From NCBI RefSeq assembly GCF_000407545.1, contig NZ_ASWH01000001.1, positions 729,501 to 793,500 on the forward strand: a stretch of DNA of 64,000 bases, in the 5' to 3' direction. A program made the translations under genes and the position numbers. Below the pieces are notes generated by a model. It saw only the letters and a list, made by a program, of their open reading frames with translations, was not told the DNA's origin and did no database searches. This document shows positions 10,153 to 18,318 of this stretch, one piece after another; the stretch's first letter is position 1, and every line of letters starts with the position of its first letter. Origin of the DNA: Enterococcus gilvus ATCC BAA-350 (lineage in GTDB: Bacteria; Bacillota; Bacilli; Lactobacillales; Enterococcaceae).

Positions 10153-10383
10153 ATGTCTAAAAAGAACAAAGATATTCAAGTTCAACTCAAAGAAGAAGAT
10201 CGTTTGATTGAAGGAAAAAAAGAAACAGTTACGCAATTAGTAATAGGAAAAAAAACAATCGGTGAAATTATTCCCGACAATAAAAATTTTCAAGCCTACA
10301 ATGACGGGCATTTACTAGGGAGTTTTAAGACTCTGGACGATGGGGTCGAAGCCTTGATCCGTAACTGGAATTTACATGAATAA
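10153..10383 (+). CDS. DUF2969 family protein
   Basis: A 76-residue soluble, lysine-rich protein beginning MSKKNKDIQVQLKEED, with TQLVIGKKTIGEI and a C-terminal FKTLDDGVEALIRNWNLHE. These match the DUF2969 family of Lactobacillales, of unknown function. The ATG at 10153 has GGAGGG upstream; a longer reading from 10114 would run into the preceding terminator. It appears monocistronic. Confidence 0.8.
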   Translation: MSKKNKDIQVQLKEEDRLIEGKKETVTQLVIGKKTIGEIIPDNKNFQAYNDGHLLGSFKTLDDGVEALIRNWNLHE

Positions 10384-10399
10384 TTTTTGAAAAAAATAC

Positions 10400-10428
10400 T
10401 TGCATTTTTTTTGAAGATTAGGTATTAT
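10400..10428 (+). promoter_or_regulatory. Promoter of the tRNA pair
   Basis: TTGCAT and TATTAT with a 17-bp spacer lie about 36 bp upstream of the tRNA-Tyr 5' end. Confidence 0.75.
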
Positions 10429-10464
10429 AACTGAGTCGGGTTTTTAAATAATAAAAACCTAGCT

Positions 10465-10548
10465 GGAGGAGTAGCGAAGTGGCTAAACGCGACGGACTGT
10501 AAATCCGTTCCTTAGGGTTCAGTGGTTCGAATCCACTCTCCTCCACCA
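10465..10548 (+). tRNA. tRNA-Tyr (anticodon GUA)
   Basis: The acceptor GGAGGAG pairs with CTCCTCC, the anticodon loop reads CTGTAAA, a long class II variable arm is present and the T-arm is AGTGG-TTCGAAT-CCACT. The discriminator A and the 3' CCA are encoded. Confidence 0.95.
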
Positions 10549-10549
10549 T

Positions 10550-10621
10550 TGGGGTATAGCCAAGCGGTAAGGCAAGGGACTTTGACTCCCTCATGCGTTG
10601 GTTCGAATCCAGCTACCCCAG
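10550..10621 (+). tRNA. tRNA-Gln (anticodon UUG)
   Basis: The acceptor TGGGGTA pairs with TACCCCA, the anticodon loop reads CTTTGAC (UUG) and the T-loop GTTCGAATC is intact. The discriminator G is followed by TTG, so CCA is not encoded and must be added by the nucleotidyltransferase. It starts one base after tRNA-Tyr, in the same transcript. Confidence 0.93.
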
Positions 10622-10628
10622 TTGTTCA

Positions 10629-10657
10629 ACGAGTTGCATAGGCAGCTCGTTTTTTTG
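10629..10657 (+). terminator. Terminator of the tRNA operon
   Basis: ACGAGTTGC pairs with GCAGCTCGT (one G-U) and is followed by seven T. Confidence 0.85.
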
Positions 10658-10951
10658 TGTTTTATCGAAAGATAAAACAACAATTCATTCAAATAATTTT
10701 TTAAGATTGAAACCTGTAGATTTATTTTGACAGCGAATGATTGAATAACAAAAGCAGATAAAAGGATCTCGAATATTTTACGAGTGCAGATCGATGACAT
10801 TCCTACAATAATAAATGATTAAAAAAATTTCTTACTGCGATATTTTAGAAATCTCGAAGAAAAAAAGTTCTCTTGCTTGAAGCCTTCTATCATTTACGCT
10901 ACATTTAGAAGGGAGATAGGAATATTTTTTAGTAGAAAGGGGTTCATTAGG
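10658..10951. other. Intergenic leader region, no gene recognised
   Basis: About 290 AT-rich bp before the small ORF at 10952. It contains an inverted repeat CCTTCTA (10883-10889)/TAGAAGG (10906-10912) but no clear promoter with good spacing. Confidence 0.4.
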
Positions 10952-11122
10952 ATGAATAAAGTAGAAGAGATCAAAGAGATGCTTACAGATACTGTGGCAA
11001 AGGTTTATAGTACAATCAAAGACAATTCGCTAGAAGTAACGAAAGAAAAAGGACAAGTACCCCGCGTAAGAACGGCCCGTCCAACGCGCCATACAATTAA
11101 ATGGAAAGCGAAAAACCATTAA
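10952..11122 (+). CDS. Small basic protein of unknown function
   Basis: A 56-residue ORF. The N-terminal half is a predicted amphipathic helix (VEEIKEMLTDTVAKVYSTI). The C-terminal half is strongly basic (RVRTARPTRHTIKWKAKNH) and could bind nucleic acid, though that is inference. The ribosome site AAAGGGG is about ten bases before the ATG, slightly long. A terminator follows immediately, which supports a real transcript. I do not recognise the family. Confidence 0.55.
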   Translation: MNKVEEIKEMLTDTVAKVYSTIKDNSLEVTKEKGQVPRVRTARPTRHTIKWKAKNH

Positions 11123-11130
11123 TAAAACGA

Positions 11131-11170
11131 AAAGAGGCGTCCAGAATTATTATCTGGATGCCTCTTTTTA
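11131..11170. terminator. Bidirectional terminator
   Basis: A 15-bp near-perfect stem, AAAGAGGCGTCCAGA/TCTGGATGCCTCTTT, has a T-run on the plus side and an A-run on the other. It serves the convergent small ORF and TetR gene. Confidence 0.85.
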
Positions 11171-11173
11171 AGT

Positions 11174-11782
11174 TTAATGATCGATTTCAATACCTAAGAT
11201 GGTTAAATGCCCATTTCCCACAAGCTTGACGACTAACTTAGAGAGACTGTCTGCGCTCATAGTGGTATCACTGGTGATCCACCAATGCAAAGTGCCGACG
11301 AAAATCGAAGTCATATACTCAATGATAAAATCTAATGGAACTTCAATATCGTTTTCGGTTATTTTTAAGCGATTAAAAATATGGGCATACTTAACATCCA
11401 AGATTTCTGCAATTTTTTTTCGCAGAATTTCATTGCCTGAAGCATCCATGATTGTCAAAAAGAATTTTCGATTGTCTTGAATCTGTTCATAAATATTTTT
11501 TAACACCATTTCTACTTTGCGAACCTTCAATCGATTCCCTTGGACAATTTGATCAGGATCTAGAACAGATGCAAAAGCATCGACGGCTTGTTTAAAAATA
11601 AAATCGTACAGGTCTTGTTTGTCTTTAAAATGAGCGTAAAATGTCGCACGATTGATCATTGCTTCGTCTGCAATCTCTTGAATAGTAATATTATCGAAAC
11701 CTTTTAATTCTACTAAATGAATAAAAGCTTCCATTATCATTTTGTTTGTTCGCTTAACTCGGAGGTCTATTTTTTTTGCCAT
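11174..11782 (-). CDS. TetR/AcrR family transcriptional regulator
   Basis: A 202-residue repressor-type protein. The N-terminal helix-turn-helix spans about residues 10-55 (ITIQEIADEAMINRATFYAHFKDKQDLYDFI). The C-terminal ligand-binding half is not assignable to a subfamily by eye. The ATG has GAAAGGAAATT upstream. It is divergent from the 1413-residue activase-like gene across 177 bp containing an imperfect palindrome, so it most likely controls that gene and itself. The ligand is unknown. Confidence 0.85.
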   Translation of the reverse strand: MAKKIDLRVKRTNKMIMEAFIHLVELKGFDNITIQEIADEAMINRATFYAHFKDKQDLYDFIFKQAVDAFASVLDPDQIVQGNRLKVRKVEMVLKNIYEQIQDNRKFFLTIMDASGNEILRKKIAEILDVKYAHIFNRLKITENDIEVPLDFIIEYMTSIFVGTLHWWITSDTTMSADSLSKLVVKLVGNGHLTILGIEIDH

Positions 11783-11897
11783 AGGAATTTCCTTTCATTT
11801 TTCCAACAAATAAAGCTGGACTGTTGCTTATCACACGAATGAAATGGTTTTGAGTATTGCATAACATTCAAAATCTTTTTAGAATATACGTGAGTAG

Positions 11898-11936
11898 TAT
11901 AACAAACACTTTGTAAGTTAATCAACATGTGTTGTT
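11898..11936 (+). promoter_or_regulatory. Candidate TetR operator and -10 region
   Basis: TATAAC (11898-11903) overlaps an inverted repeat, AACAAACACTTTGT (11901-11914) against ACATGTGTTGTT (11925-11936), immediately before the activase gene. The two arms match with one or two bulges. The assignment to the divergent TetR gene is inferred from position. Confidence 0.45.
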
Positions 11937-11959
11937 AAAAATGGAAGGTAGGAATAATT

Positions 11960-14900
11960 ATGACATTACGAGCGGGGATTGATGTTGGCTCTACAACCGT
12001 CAAGTTGGTCATTTTGAATGAACAAAATGAAAGTCTGTTTGCAAAGTACGAACGTCATTTTTCAGATGTGAAAGCTGCCACAGAGCGTGTGTTGCGTGAA
12101 GCAGAATCAGTGATTGGCAATCAAGAAATGACAATGAGTATTACCGGATCTGGCGGCATGGGGCTGGCAGATGTTTTGGCGATTCCTTTTGTACAGGAAG
12201 TCATCGCGTGTACTCGTACTGTTGAAGAAGTTATTCCTGAAACGGATGTAGCGATTGAATTAGGTGGAGAAGACGCGAAGATCACCTTTTTCGAAGGCGC
12301 ATTGGAGCAGCGCATGAACGGAAGCTGTGCTGGAGGGACGGGCGCGTTTATCGATCAGATGGCAGTTTTGCTGAAGACGGATGCAAACGGGGTCAATGAA
12401 TTAGCAAAAAATTATAAGACAATCTATCCAATTGCTTCTCGTTGCGGGGTATTTGCGAAAACAGATGTGCAGCCTTTAATCAATGAAGGAGCAGCCAAAG
12501 AGGATATCGCGGCGAGTATTTTTCAAGCGGTAGTTAATCAAACCATTGCCGGATTAGCAGCAGGCCGGAAAATAAAAGGTAATATTGCGTTTCTTGGCGG
12601 TCCGCTATTCTTTATGTCTGAATTGCGCCAACGTTTCATCGAGACATTGAACATCGCGCCAGAAAATGTGATCTTCCCTGAAAATCCACAACTTTTTGTA
12701 GCGATGGGTGCAGCCTTTTATTCGGAGGAAGCAGAGGCAACATCTTTAGAAGCGTTATTGCATCGGTTGACGACAGCGGAGGAAGGGCATTTATCTCCGT
12801 CTGATACATTAGAGCCATTGTTCAAAGACGAAGCAGACTTAGCTGAGTTTCGGATGCGTCATGGACAGGCGCAAGCGAAAGAAAAAAGTCTGTCTGAGCA
12901 TGAAGGAGTGGCATTTTTAGGAATAGATGCTGGTTCAACTACTACGAAAGTTGCCCTGATTGATGACAACGGCAACATGATGTATTCCTTTTATGGTAAT
13001 AACCAAGGGCAACCATTAGAAACAACGATGACGGTCTTGAAAGATCTATATACGAAATTACCAGAGAATGTTTTTATTGGAAAAGCAGCGGTAACAGGCT
13101 ATGGTGAACAATTGATCAAGAATGCTTTGAAAGTGGATATCGGTGAAGTTGAAACGATGGCTCATTACAAAGCGGCTAATCATTTCCAGCCAGGAGTCGA
13201 TTTCATTTTAGATATTGGCGGTCAGGATATGAAGGCAATGACCATCAAAGACGGCGCGCTTTCTTCGATCCAATTAAATGAAGCTTGTTCATCTGGCTGC
13301 GGCTCGTTTATTGAAACCTTTGCGAAATCGTTGAATTATAATGTCGAAGATTTCGCGAAAGCCGCCTTAAAATCAAAAGCACCTGTAGATCTAGGCTCTC
13401 GTTGTACCGTTTTTATGAATTCAAAAGTGAAACAGGTTCAAAAAGAAGGTGCCTCTGTTGGCGATATTTCTGCAGGACTTTCTTATTCTGTTATCAAGAA
13501 TGCTATTTACAAAGTAATCAAAGTACGTCGTCCAGAGGAATTGGGTGAAAAGATCGTCTGTCAGGGAGGAACTTTTTATAACGAAGCGGTATTAAGAGCG
13601 TTTGAAATGGTAACTGGACGTGAAGTTGTTCGTCCATCCATTGCGGGCTTAATGGGCGCTTTCGGAGCAGCGTTGATCGCTTTAGAAAATTATGAGGTCG
13701 GTGAACGTACCGAGACACTTTCATTAGCAGAGATCGACAGCTTTACTGCTGAAAAAGAATTTACTCACTGCGGACTATGCGAGAACAACTGTATGCTGAC
13801 CGTGACATTGTTCTCTGACGGAAGACAATTTATCACAGGAAATCGTTGTGAACGTGGCGCGCGGATCAAAGTCAAGCGTGAAGATAAAAAAGTGAATCTA
13901 GTAGACTATAAATATCGCCGTTTATTCAAATACCGTCCATTACGAAAAAAAGAAGCAGTACGTGGTGAAATTGGGATTCCACGTGTCTTGAACATGTATG
14001 AAAATTATCCGTTGTGGCATACGTTCTTTAGCGATTTAGGGTTCCGTGTGAAATTGTCGCCGCGTTCTAACAAAGAATTGTATGAACAAGGGATGGAGAC
14101 AATTCCTAGTGATACTGCATGTTACCCAGCGAAGATCGCGCATGGACATATTCAAGCATTGATCGACAGCGGCGTACCGATGATTTTCTATCCGGGGGTT
14201 GTTTTTGAACGACAAGAATCGAAGGAAGCAGACAATCATTTTAATTGCCCAATCGTCCAAAGTTATCCGGATGTCATTCGCAACAATGTAGATGATATTC
14301 GCGACGGCAAAGTCGATTATCGAAATCCTTATTTAAACTTAGCGAATGAAGCCTCTGTGGCTGCTGTTTTGGGTCGCTGTTTCCAAGATCTGGGTATTTC
14401 TCAGGAGGAGATCACCAAAGCCTTGCATCATGCCTACGAAGAATTGGAAGCCTTCAAGGACGATATTCGGAAAAAAGGTGAAGAAACACTGTTAATGCTC
14501 AACCAAAAAGGGGAGCGCGGCGTGGTTCTTTCTGGACGTCCGTATCATTTAGATCCTGAAATCAATCACGGAATTGCCGAAGTGATTACCCAAGAAGGGT
14601 TCCATGTACTTACAGAAGACAGCGTGTCTCATTTGAGCGATGTTGGTAATTTGCGAGTCGTCAATCAATGGGTCTATCATTCTCGTTTGTACGCAGCAGC
14701 ACGTGTCGTTGCAAAATCAAAAAACCTGGAACTCGTTCAATTAAATTCATTCGGATGTGGACTGGATGCGGTGACGACGGACCAAGTAGAAGAGATCATG
14801 GAGCAATACGGTAAAATTTACACCGTCTTGAAGATCGATGAAGGCTCTAACTTAGGTGCGATCAGAATTCGTTTACGCTCTCTGAAGGCTGCAGTGAATG

Positions 14901-16201
14901 AAAGAGAAAAATCACATTTTGAACCAGTAAAACGCTTTGAAGAACCTGAAAAAATCGTCTTTACAAAAGAAATGCGCAAAAAGCACACGTTATTATTACC
15001 AATGCTTAGTCCGATTCATCAATCCGGGTTGTTTGATATTGCTTTGGAAGCTTCTGGCTACAATGTCGTGTGTCTACCGGCGATGGATAGAGAAGCTGTC
15101 AATGTAGGACTGAAATTCGTTAATAATGATTCTTGTTACCCAGCGATCATCTCGATTGGACAATTAGTGGAAGCATTGCAGAGCGGCAACTACGATTTAG
15201 ACAATACGAGTGTCATGATGAGCCAAACGGGTGGCGGGTGTCGTGCAACAAACTATATTCCACTATTGAGGAAAGCTTTGAACGATGCAGGCTTCCCACA
15301 GGTTCCGGTTGTTTCTGTATCCCTCGGAAATAAGGGGGTAGAAAGCAATCCTGGATTCAAATATACCTTGCCTATGTTGAAACGAATCGTCGTAGCAATT
15401 CTATATGGAGATTTATTCGAACGTGTTGTTTACAGAACGCGTCCCTATGAATTGAAAAAAGGTCAGATTGATGCGCTGCATGAAGAATGGCTTAAGAAGG
15501 TTGAAAGCAATGTTCGAAACGGCTCATTAACAATTTTCAACCGTAACATGAAAAAAATCATTAAAGATTTTGATACGGTACCTATTTCAAATGAAGTGAA
15601 GCCAAAGGTTGGTGTCGTCGGTGAAATTTTAGTGAAGTATTCACCAACAGCCAATAACGATATCGTTCGTTTACTGGAAGCAGAGGGCGCTGAGGCAGTC
15701 GTGCCAGACTTGATAGGCTTCATGAATTATTCCTTGTACAATCAAATTTGGAAATACGACAATATGGGGATGCCGAAGAAAAATAAAAACTTAGCTGAAA
15801 TGGCAATTAAATTGATCGAAGTGGTGGAAAAACCGATGGATAAAGCGTTACGTGCGTCTGAACGTTTTACGGGAATCCATTCGATTTATCAATTAGCCGA
15901 GGATGCGAGCAAGATTCTTTCGATTGGTAATCATACTGGTGAAGGCTGGTTCTTAACGGGCGAAATGATTGACCTATTGAAGACAGGTGTCAATAACATT
16001 GTCTGTATGCAACCATTTGGCTGCTTGCCTAACCATGTTGTGGGCAAAGGCGTGATTAAAGAATTGCGTCATCAATATCCAAAATCTAATATTGCTGCCA
16101 TTGATTATGATCCTGGAGTTTCCATTGTTAACCAGTTAAATCGTATTCGATTAATGATGGCGACAGCGAATAAGCAATTAAAAGAAGAAATCAAAAGTTA
16201 A
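11960..16201 (+). CDS. Fused 2-hydroxyacyl-CoA dehydratase activase / dehydratase-like protein
   Basis: A 1413-residue fusion. Two BcrAD/BadFG (ASKHA) ATPase domains begin at [10 protein letters not shown] (residue 6) and [10 protein letters not shown] (residue 321). Each retains the two cysteines that hold the inter-subunit [4Fe-4S] cluster in HgdC-type activases: Cys123/Cys162 and Cys443/Cys482. Next is a four-cysteine motif Cys604-x2-Cys607-x3-Cys611-x18-Cys630, then a DUF2229 region (about 660-990) and an HgdB-like part with [16 protein letters not shown] and PFGCLPNH. Known homologues use ATP to push low-potential electrons onto Fe-S dehydratases or double-cubane proteins; the substrate of this fused class is not established. 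The start has GGAAGG upstream. It is monocistronic, with a divergent TetR gene. Confidence 0.88.
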   Translation: MTLRAGIDVGSTTVKLVILNEQNESLFAKYERHFSDVKAATERVLREAESVIGNQEMTMSITGSGGMGLADVLAIPFVQEVIACTRTVEEVIPETDVAIELGGEDAKITFFEGALEQRMNGSCAGGTGAFIDQMAVLLKTDANGVNELAKNYKTIYPIASRCGVFAKTDVQPLINEGAAKEDIAASIFQAVVNQTIAGLAAGRKIKGNIAFLGGPLFFMSELRQRFIETLNIAPENVIFPENPQLFVAMGAAFYSEEAEATSLEALLHRLTTAEEGHLSPSDTLEPLFKDEADLAEFRMRHGQAQAKEKSLSEHEGVAFLGIDAGSTTTKVALIDDNGNMMYSFYGNNQGQPLETTMTVLKDLYTKLPENVFIGKAAVTGYGEQLIKNALKVDIGEVETMAHYKAANHFQPGVDFILDIGGQDMKAMTIKDGALSSIQLNEACSSGCGSFIETFAKSLNYNVEDFAKAALKSKAPVDLGSRCTVFMNSKVKQVQKEGASVGDISAGLSYSVIKNAIYKVIKVRRPEELGEKIVCQGGTFYNEAVLRAFEMVTGREVVRPSIAGLMGAFGAALIALENYEVGERTETLSLAEIDSFTAEKEFTHCGLCENNCMLTVTLFSDGRQFITGNRCERGARIKVKREDKKVNLVDYKYRRLFKYRPLRKKEAVRGEIGIPRVLNMYENYPLWHTFFSDLGFRVKLSPRSNKELYEQGMETIPSDTACYPAKIAHGHIQALIDSGVPMIFYPGVVFERQESKEADNHFNCPIVQSYPDVIRNNVDDIRDGKVDYRNPYLNLANEASVAAVLGRCFQDLGISQEEITKALHHAYEELEAFKDDIRKKGEETLLMLNQKGERGVVLSGRPYHLDPEINHGIAEVITQEGFHVLTEDSVSHLSDVGNLRVVNQWVYHSRLYAAARVVAKSKNLELVQLNSFGCGLDAVTTDQVEEIMEQYGKIYTVLKIDEGSNLGAIRIRLRSLKAAVNEREKSHFEPVKRFEEPEKIVFTKEMRKKHTLLLPMLSPIHQSGLFDIALEASGYNVVCLPAMDREAVNVGLKFVNNDSCYPAIISIGQLVEALQSGNYDLDNTSVMMSQTGGGCRATNYIPLLRKALNDAGFPQVPVVSVSLGNKGVESNPGFKYTLPMLKRIVVAILYGDLFERVVYRTRPYELKKGQIDALHEEWLKKVESNVRNGSLTIFNRNMKKIIKDFDTVPISNEVKPKVGVVGEILVKYSPTANNDIVRLLEAEGAEAVVPDLIGFMNYSLYNQIWKYDNMGMPKKNKNLAEMAIKLIEVVEKPMDKALRASERFTGIHSIYQLAEDASKILSIGNHTGEGWFLTGEMIDLLKTGVNNIVCMQPFGCLPNHVVGKGVIKELRHQYPKSNIAAIDYDPGVSIVNQLNRIRLMMATANKQLKEEIKS

Positions 16202-16204
16202 CTG

Positions 16205-16242
16205 AAAGAGTAGACCAATCAACAATGGTCTGCTCTTTTTTG
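16205..16242 (+). terminator. Terminator after the activase gene
   Basis: AAAGAGTAGACCA pairs with TGGTCTGCTCTTT and is followed by a T-run directly after the stop codon. Confidence 0.88.
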
Positions 16243-16381
16243 TTGTTTATCCTTGCGGTTTAATAGGAAGGGTTTAACAACGAAAGGATAGATAGCGTCG
16301 TTTATCAGAAAGTCAGACACTAGATTCTTTTAAGTCCTTTGAAAAACAAGGTCAGTGAGGCAAAGGTCAGAAGGATTATTG

Positions 16382-16410
16382 TTGTGCATTAGGTATATAC
16401 CAGTTATAAT
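16382..16410 (+). promoter_or_regulatory. gntR promoter with palindromic operator in the spacer
   Basis: The weak -35 TTGTGC and perfect TATAAT have 17-bp spacing. The palindrome GGTATATACC (16392-16401) lies between them and resembles operators of NagR/YvoA-type GntR regulators, suggesting autorepression. Confidence 0.6.
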
Positions 16411-16441
16411 GAGAATAGAAAATTGAACGAGGTGACGGGAA

Positions 16442-17146
16442 GTGGCGAATCAAGTGCCAGTGTATATTCAAATACACGATCAGTTAAAACATGAAATTGA
16501 AAACGGTGTATGGAAGGTCGGCGCTCGCTTGCCTTCTGAACGAGAACTATCCACTAGGTTTAGTGTGAGTCGAATGACATTGCGTCAAGCAATCCAGACT
16601 TTGTCAGATGAAGGAATATTGGAAAGAAAAATCGGCTCAGGGACCTATGTAGCCAGCAAAAAGGTTCAAGAAAAAATGAGTGGGACAACAAGTTTCACGG
16701 ACATTATGGAATCGCTGGGGAAAATCCCTTCTAGCAAAACGATTTCTTACTTTCATTCGCGAGCGAGTTCTAGCGAAGCAGAAAAGTTAGGCTTGGAAAA
16801 GGGTGAGCAGGTTTTACGAATGGAGCGGATTCGTTACGCAGATGAGATTCCTATCTGTTTTGAAGTAGCAAGTATTCCCGCTAAATTGATTGAAGGTTTC
16901 AGTAAAGAGGAAATCACGGAGTCCTTTTACCATAGTCTGCAAGAAAAAGGATTCGAAATCGGTCGAGCGAATCAGACAGTGACATCTATTTTAGCTTCGG
17001 AACAAATCGCGGATTATTTATCTGTCAAACGCGGCGATGCAATCTTACGGTTAAGACAAGTATCTTATCTGGCGGATGAACGCCCCTTTGAATATGTACG
17101 AACGCAATATGTTGGCAGTCGCTTTGAATTTTACTTAGAAAAATAA
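16442..17146 (+). CDS. GntR family regulator with UTRA domain (HutC/NagR type)
   Basis: A 234-residue regulator. The N-terminal winged helix spans about residues 5-72 (LPSERELSTRFSVSRMTLRQAIQTL, then GSGTYV) and the UTRA effector domain spans 90-232, ending YVRTQYVGSRFEF. UTRA regulators usually sense sugar phosphates or small metabolites. Similarity of the operator to YvoA/NagR sites hints at amino-sugar control, but no nag gene is adjacent. The GTG start is preceded by GAGGTGACGG. Confidence 0.85.
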   Translation: MANQVPVYIQIHDQLKHEIENGVWKVGARLPSERELSTRFSVSRMTLRQAIQTLSDEGILERKIGSGTYVASKKVQEKMSGTTSFTDIMESLGKIPSSKTISYFHSRASSSEAEKLGLEKGEQVLRMERIRYADEIPICFEVASIPAKLIEGFSKEEITESFYHSLQEKGFEIGRANQTVTSILASEQIADYLSVKRGDAILRLRQVSYLADERPFEYVRTQYVGSRFEFYLEK

Positions 17147-17155
17147 TCCAAGAAA

Positions 17156-17797
17156 CTAAGTCTCTTGGATTAATTGTTCAGAATAAGCGACTTCGCCGAG
17201 TGTAAACTCAACCTGTCCATTCAGTAAATCGATTACGTGTGTCTTAAAAACAGCAAGCTGGTCCTCGTCTACCATACAAGTTACAAGAACTTTGTCAGTA
17301 AACTGAGTATCTTTAACTACTAACTGACCTTGCGTGATGAAGTTCTCCATCTTTCCCCAAAGAGGGTATTCCAGTTGAACGAATACTTCTTGCTGTAGGC
17401 GACCTTCAACTATTCCTGTAGCAGTGATCGCTTGAGAGACGGCGTTTGAATACGCGCGTATCAATCCGCCGGCGCCAAGTTTGGTGCCGCCAAAGTAGCG
17501 GGTGACAACAGCGCAAACATTGATCAGTTCCGTCTTTTTTAATACTTCCAACATAGGAACCCCTGCAGTTCCGCTAGGTTCGCCATCATCTGAAGAACGT
17601 TGAATCTCATTACGCTCTCCTAAAACAAAGGCGCTGCAATGATGATTGGCTTTCCAATGTTCCTTTTTGATTTGCTGGATAAAATTTTTTGCTTCTTCTT
17701 CTGATTCGATGCGTTTTAAAAAACAAATAAAACGAGATTTTTTAATTTCAATCTCGTGTTGGTTATCGTTTTTGATGGTTCGGTAATTTTGCAGCAT
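17156..17797 (-). CDS. YigZ/IMPACT family protein (UPF0029)
   Basis: A 213-residue protein with the N-terminal YigZ/Impact domain: the motifs KKSRFICFLKRI, HCSAFVLG, SDDGEPSGTAGVPML and VVTRYFGGTKLGAGGL are diagnostic. A smaller DUF1949 C-terminal domain follows. The cellular role is unclear; relatives are linked to translation or stress. I start at the ATG at 17797 (MLQNYRTI) with GTGAGG upstream; a longer reading to 17860 adds an unconserved extension. Confidence 0.9.
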   Translation of the reverse strand: MLQNYRTIKNDNQHEIEIKKSRFICFLKRIESEEEAKNFIQQIKKEHWKANHHCSAFVLGERNEIQRSSDDGEPSGTAGVPMLEVLKKTELINVCAVVTRYFGGTKLGAGGLIRAYSNAVSQAITATGIVEGRLQQEVFVQLEYPLWGKMENFITQGQLVVKDTQFTDKVLVTCMVDEDQLAVFKTHVIDLLNGQVEFTLGEVAYSEQLIQET

Positions 17798-17909
17798 AAT
17801 TTTTTGCCTCACTTTACTTTTCTCATCTCCAGTATATGAGAAAAATAGGGTAGGTTTCAACTAAATGCCATGTTGTCTGTACGATTTTGTTTGAAGGTGA
17901 GGAATGAGC

Positions 17910-18191
17910 ATGACGCGTGTAAAAAAATATGATGGGATCACTCATTATTTGAAAAGTAATAATGGCTCTCAAGTAACGCTGACCTTTACTCAATTTGATG
18001 AATTGCTATTTCCTCGCAGCGGCTTGCCGCAAACAGCTCGGCAAGACCTGGACTGGTGGGCGAATGATTATCGTCATCCTGAAAAAGGAGCCTACGGTTG
18101 GCTGAACGCGAATTATGAAGTAGTACAAGTCAATCTTGATAAAGAATATGTTGTGTTCAATAAATTAGTAAAATCGAGTTGGCTCATTTAA
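17910..18191 (+). CDS. DUF7662-like small protein
   Basis: A 93-residue soluble protein. The pattern KYDGITHYL, VTLTFTQFDELL, GLPQTARQDLDWWANDY and a final beta-strand pair resembles the DUF7662 family, found scattered in bacteria near restriction or DNA-related genes, with no known function. An ATG at 17904 is only one base from the ribosome site AAGGTGAGG; the ATG at 17910 has the proper seven-base spacing. The gene is flanked by a divergent yigZ and a terminator, so it is monocistronic. Confidence 0.65.
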   Translation: MTRVKKYDGITHYLKSNNGSQVTLTFTQFDELLFPRSGLPQTARQDLDWWANDYRHPEKGAYGWLNANYEVVQVNLDKEYVVFNKLVKSSWLI

Positions 18192-18215
18192 AAATCATAA
18201 AAATTGTGGAATTCT

Positions 18216-18247
18216 AGCGTAACGATCAAATCGTTGCGCTTTTTTTT
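18216..18247 (+). terminator. Terminator
   Basis: AGCGTAACGAT pairs with ATCGTTGCGCT (one mismatch) and is followed by at least seven T. Confidence 0.85.
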
Positions 18248-18318
18248 AACCTTTTACAGAGGATAAAGCAATACACTGCTCATGACGTACTTTGTTAAAA
18301 AAGAAAGGTTTGAATAAA

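Noticed and set aside
18248..18318. ComX-dependent competence promoter before comFA
   Set aside because: The streptococcal combox TACGAATA is absent; the nearest string is not a convincing match.
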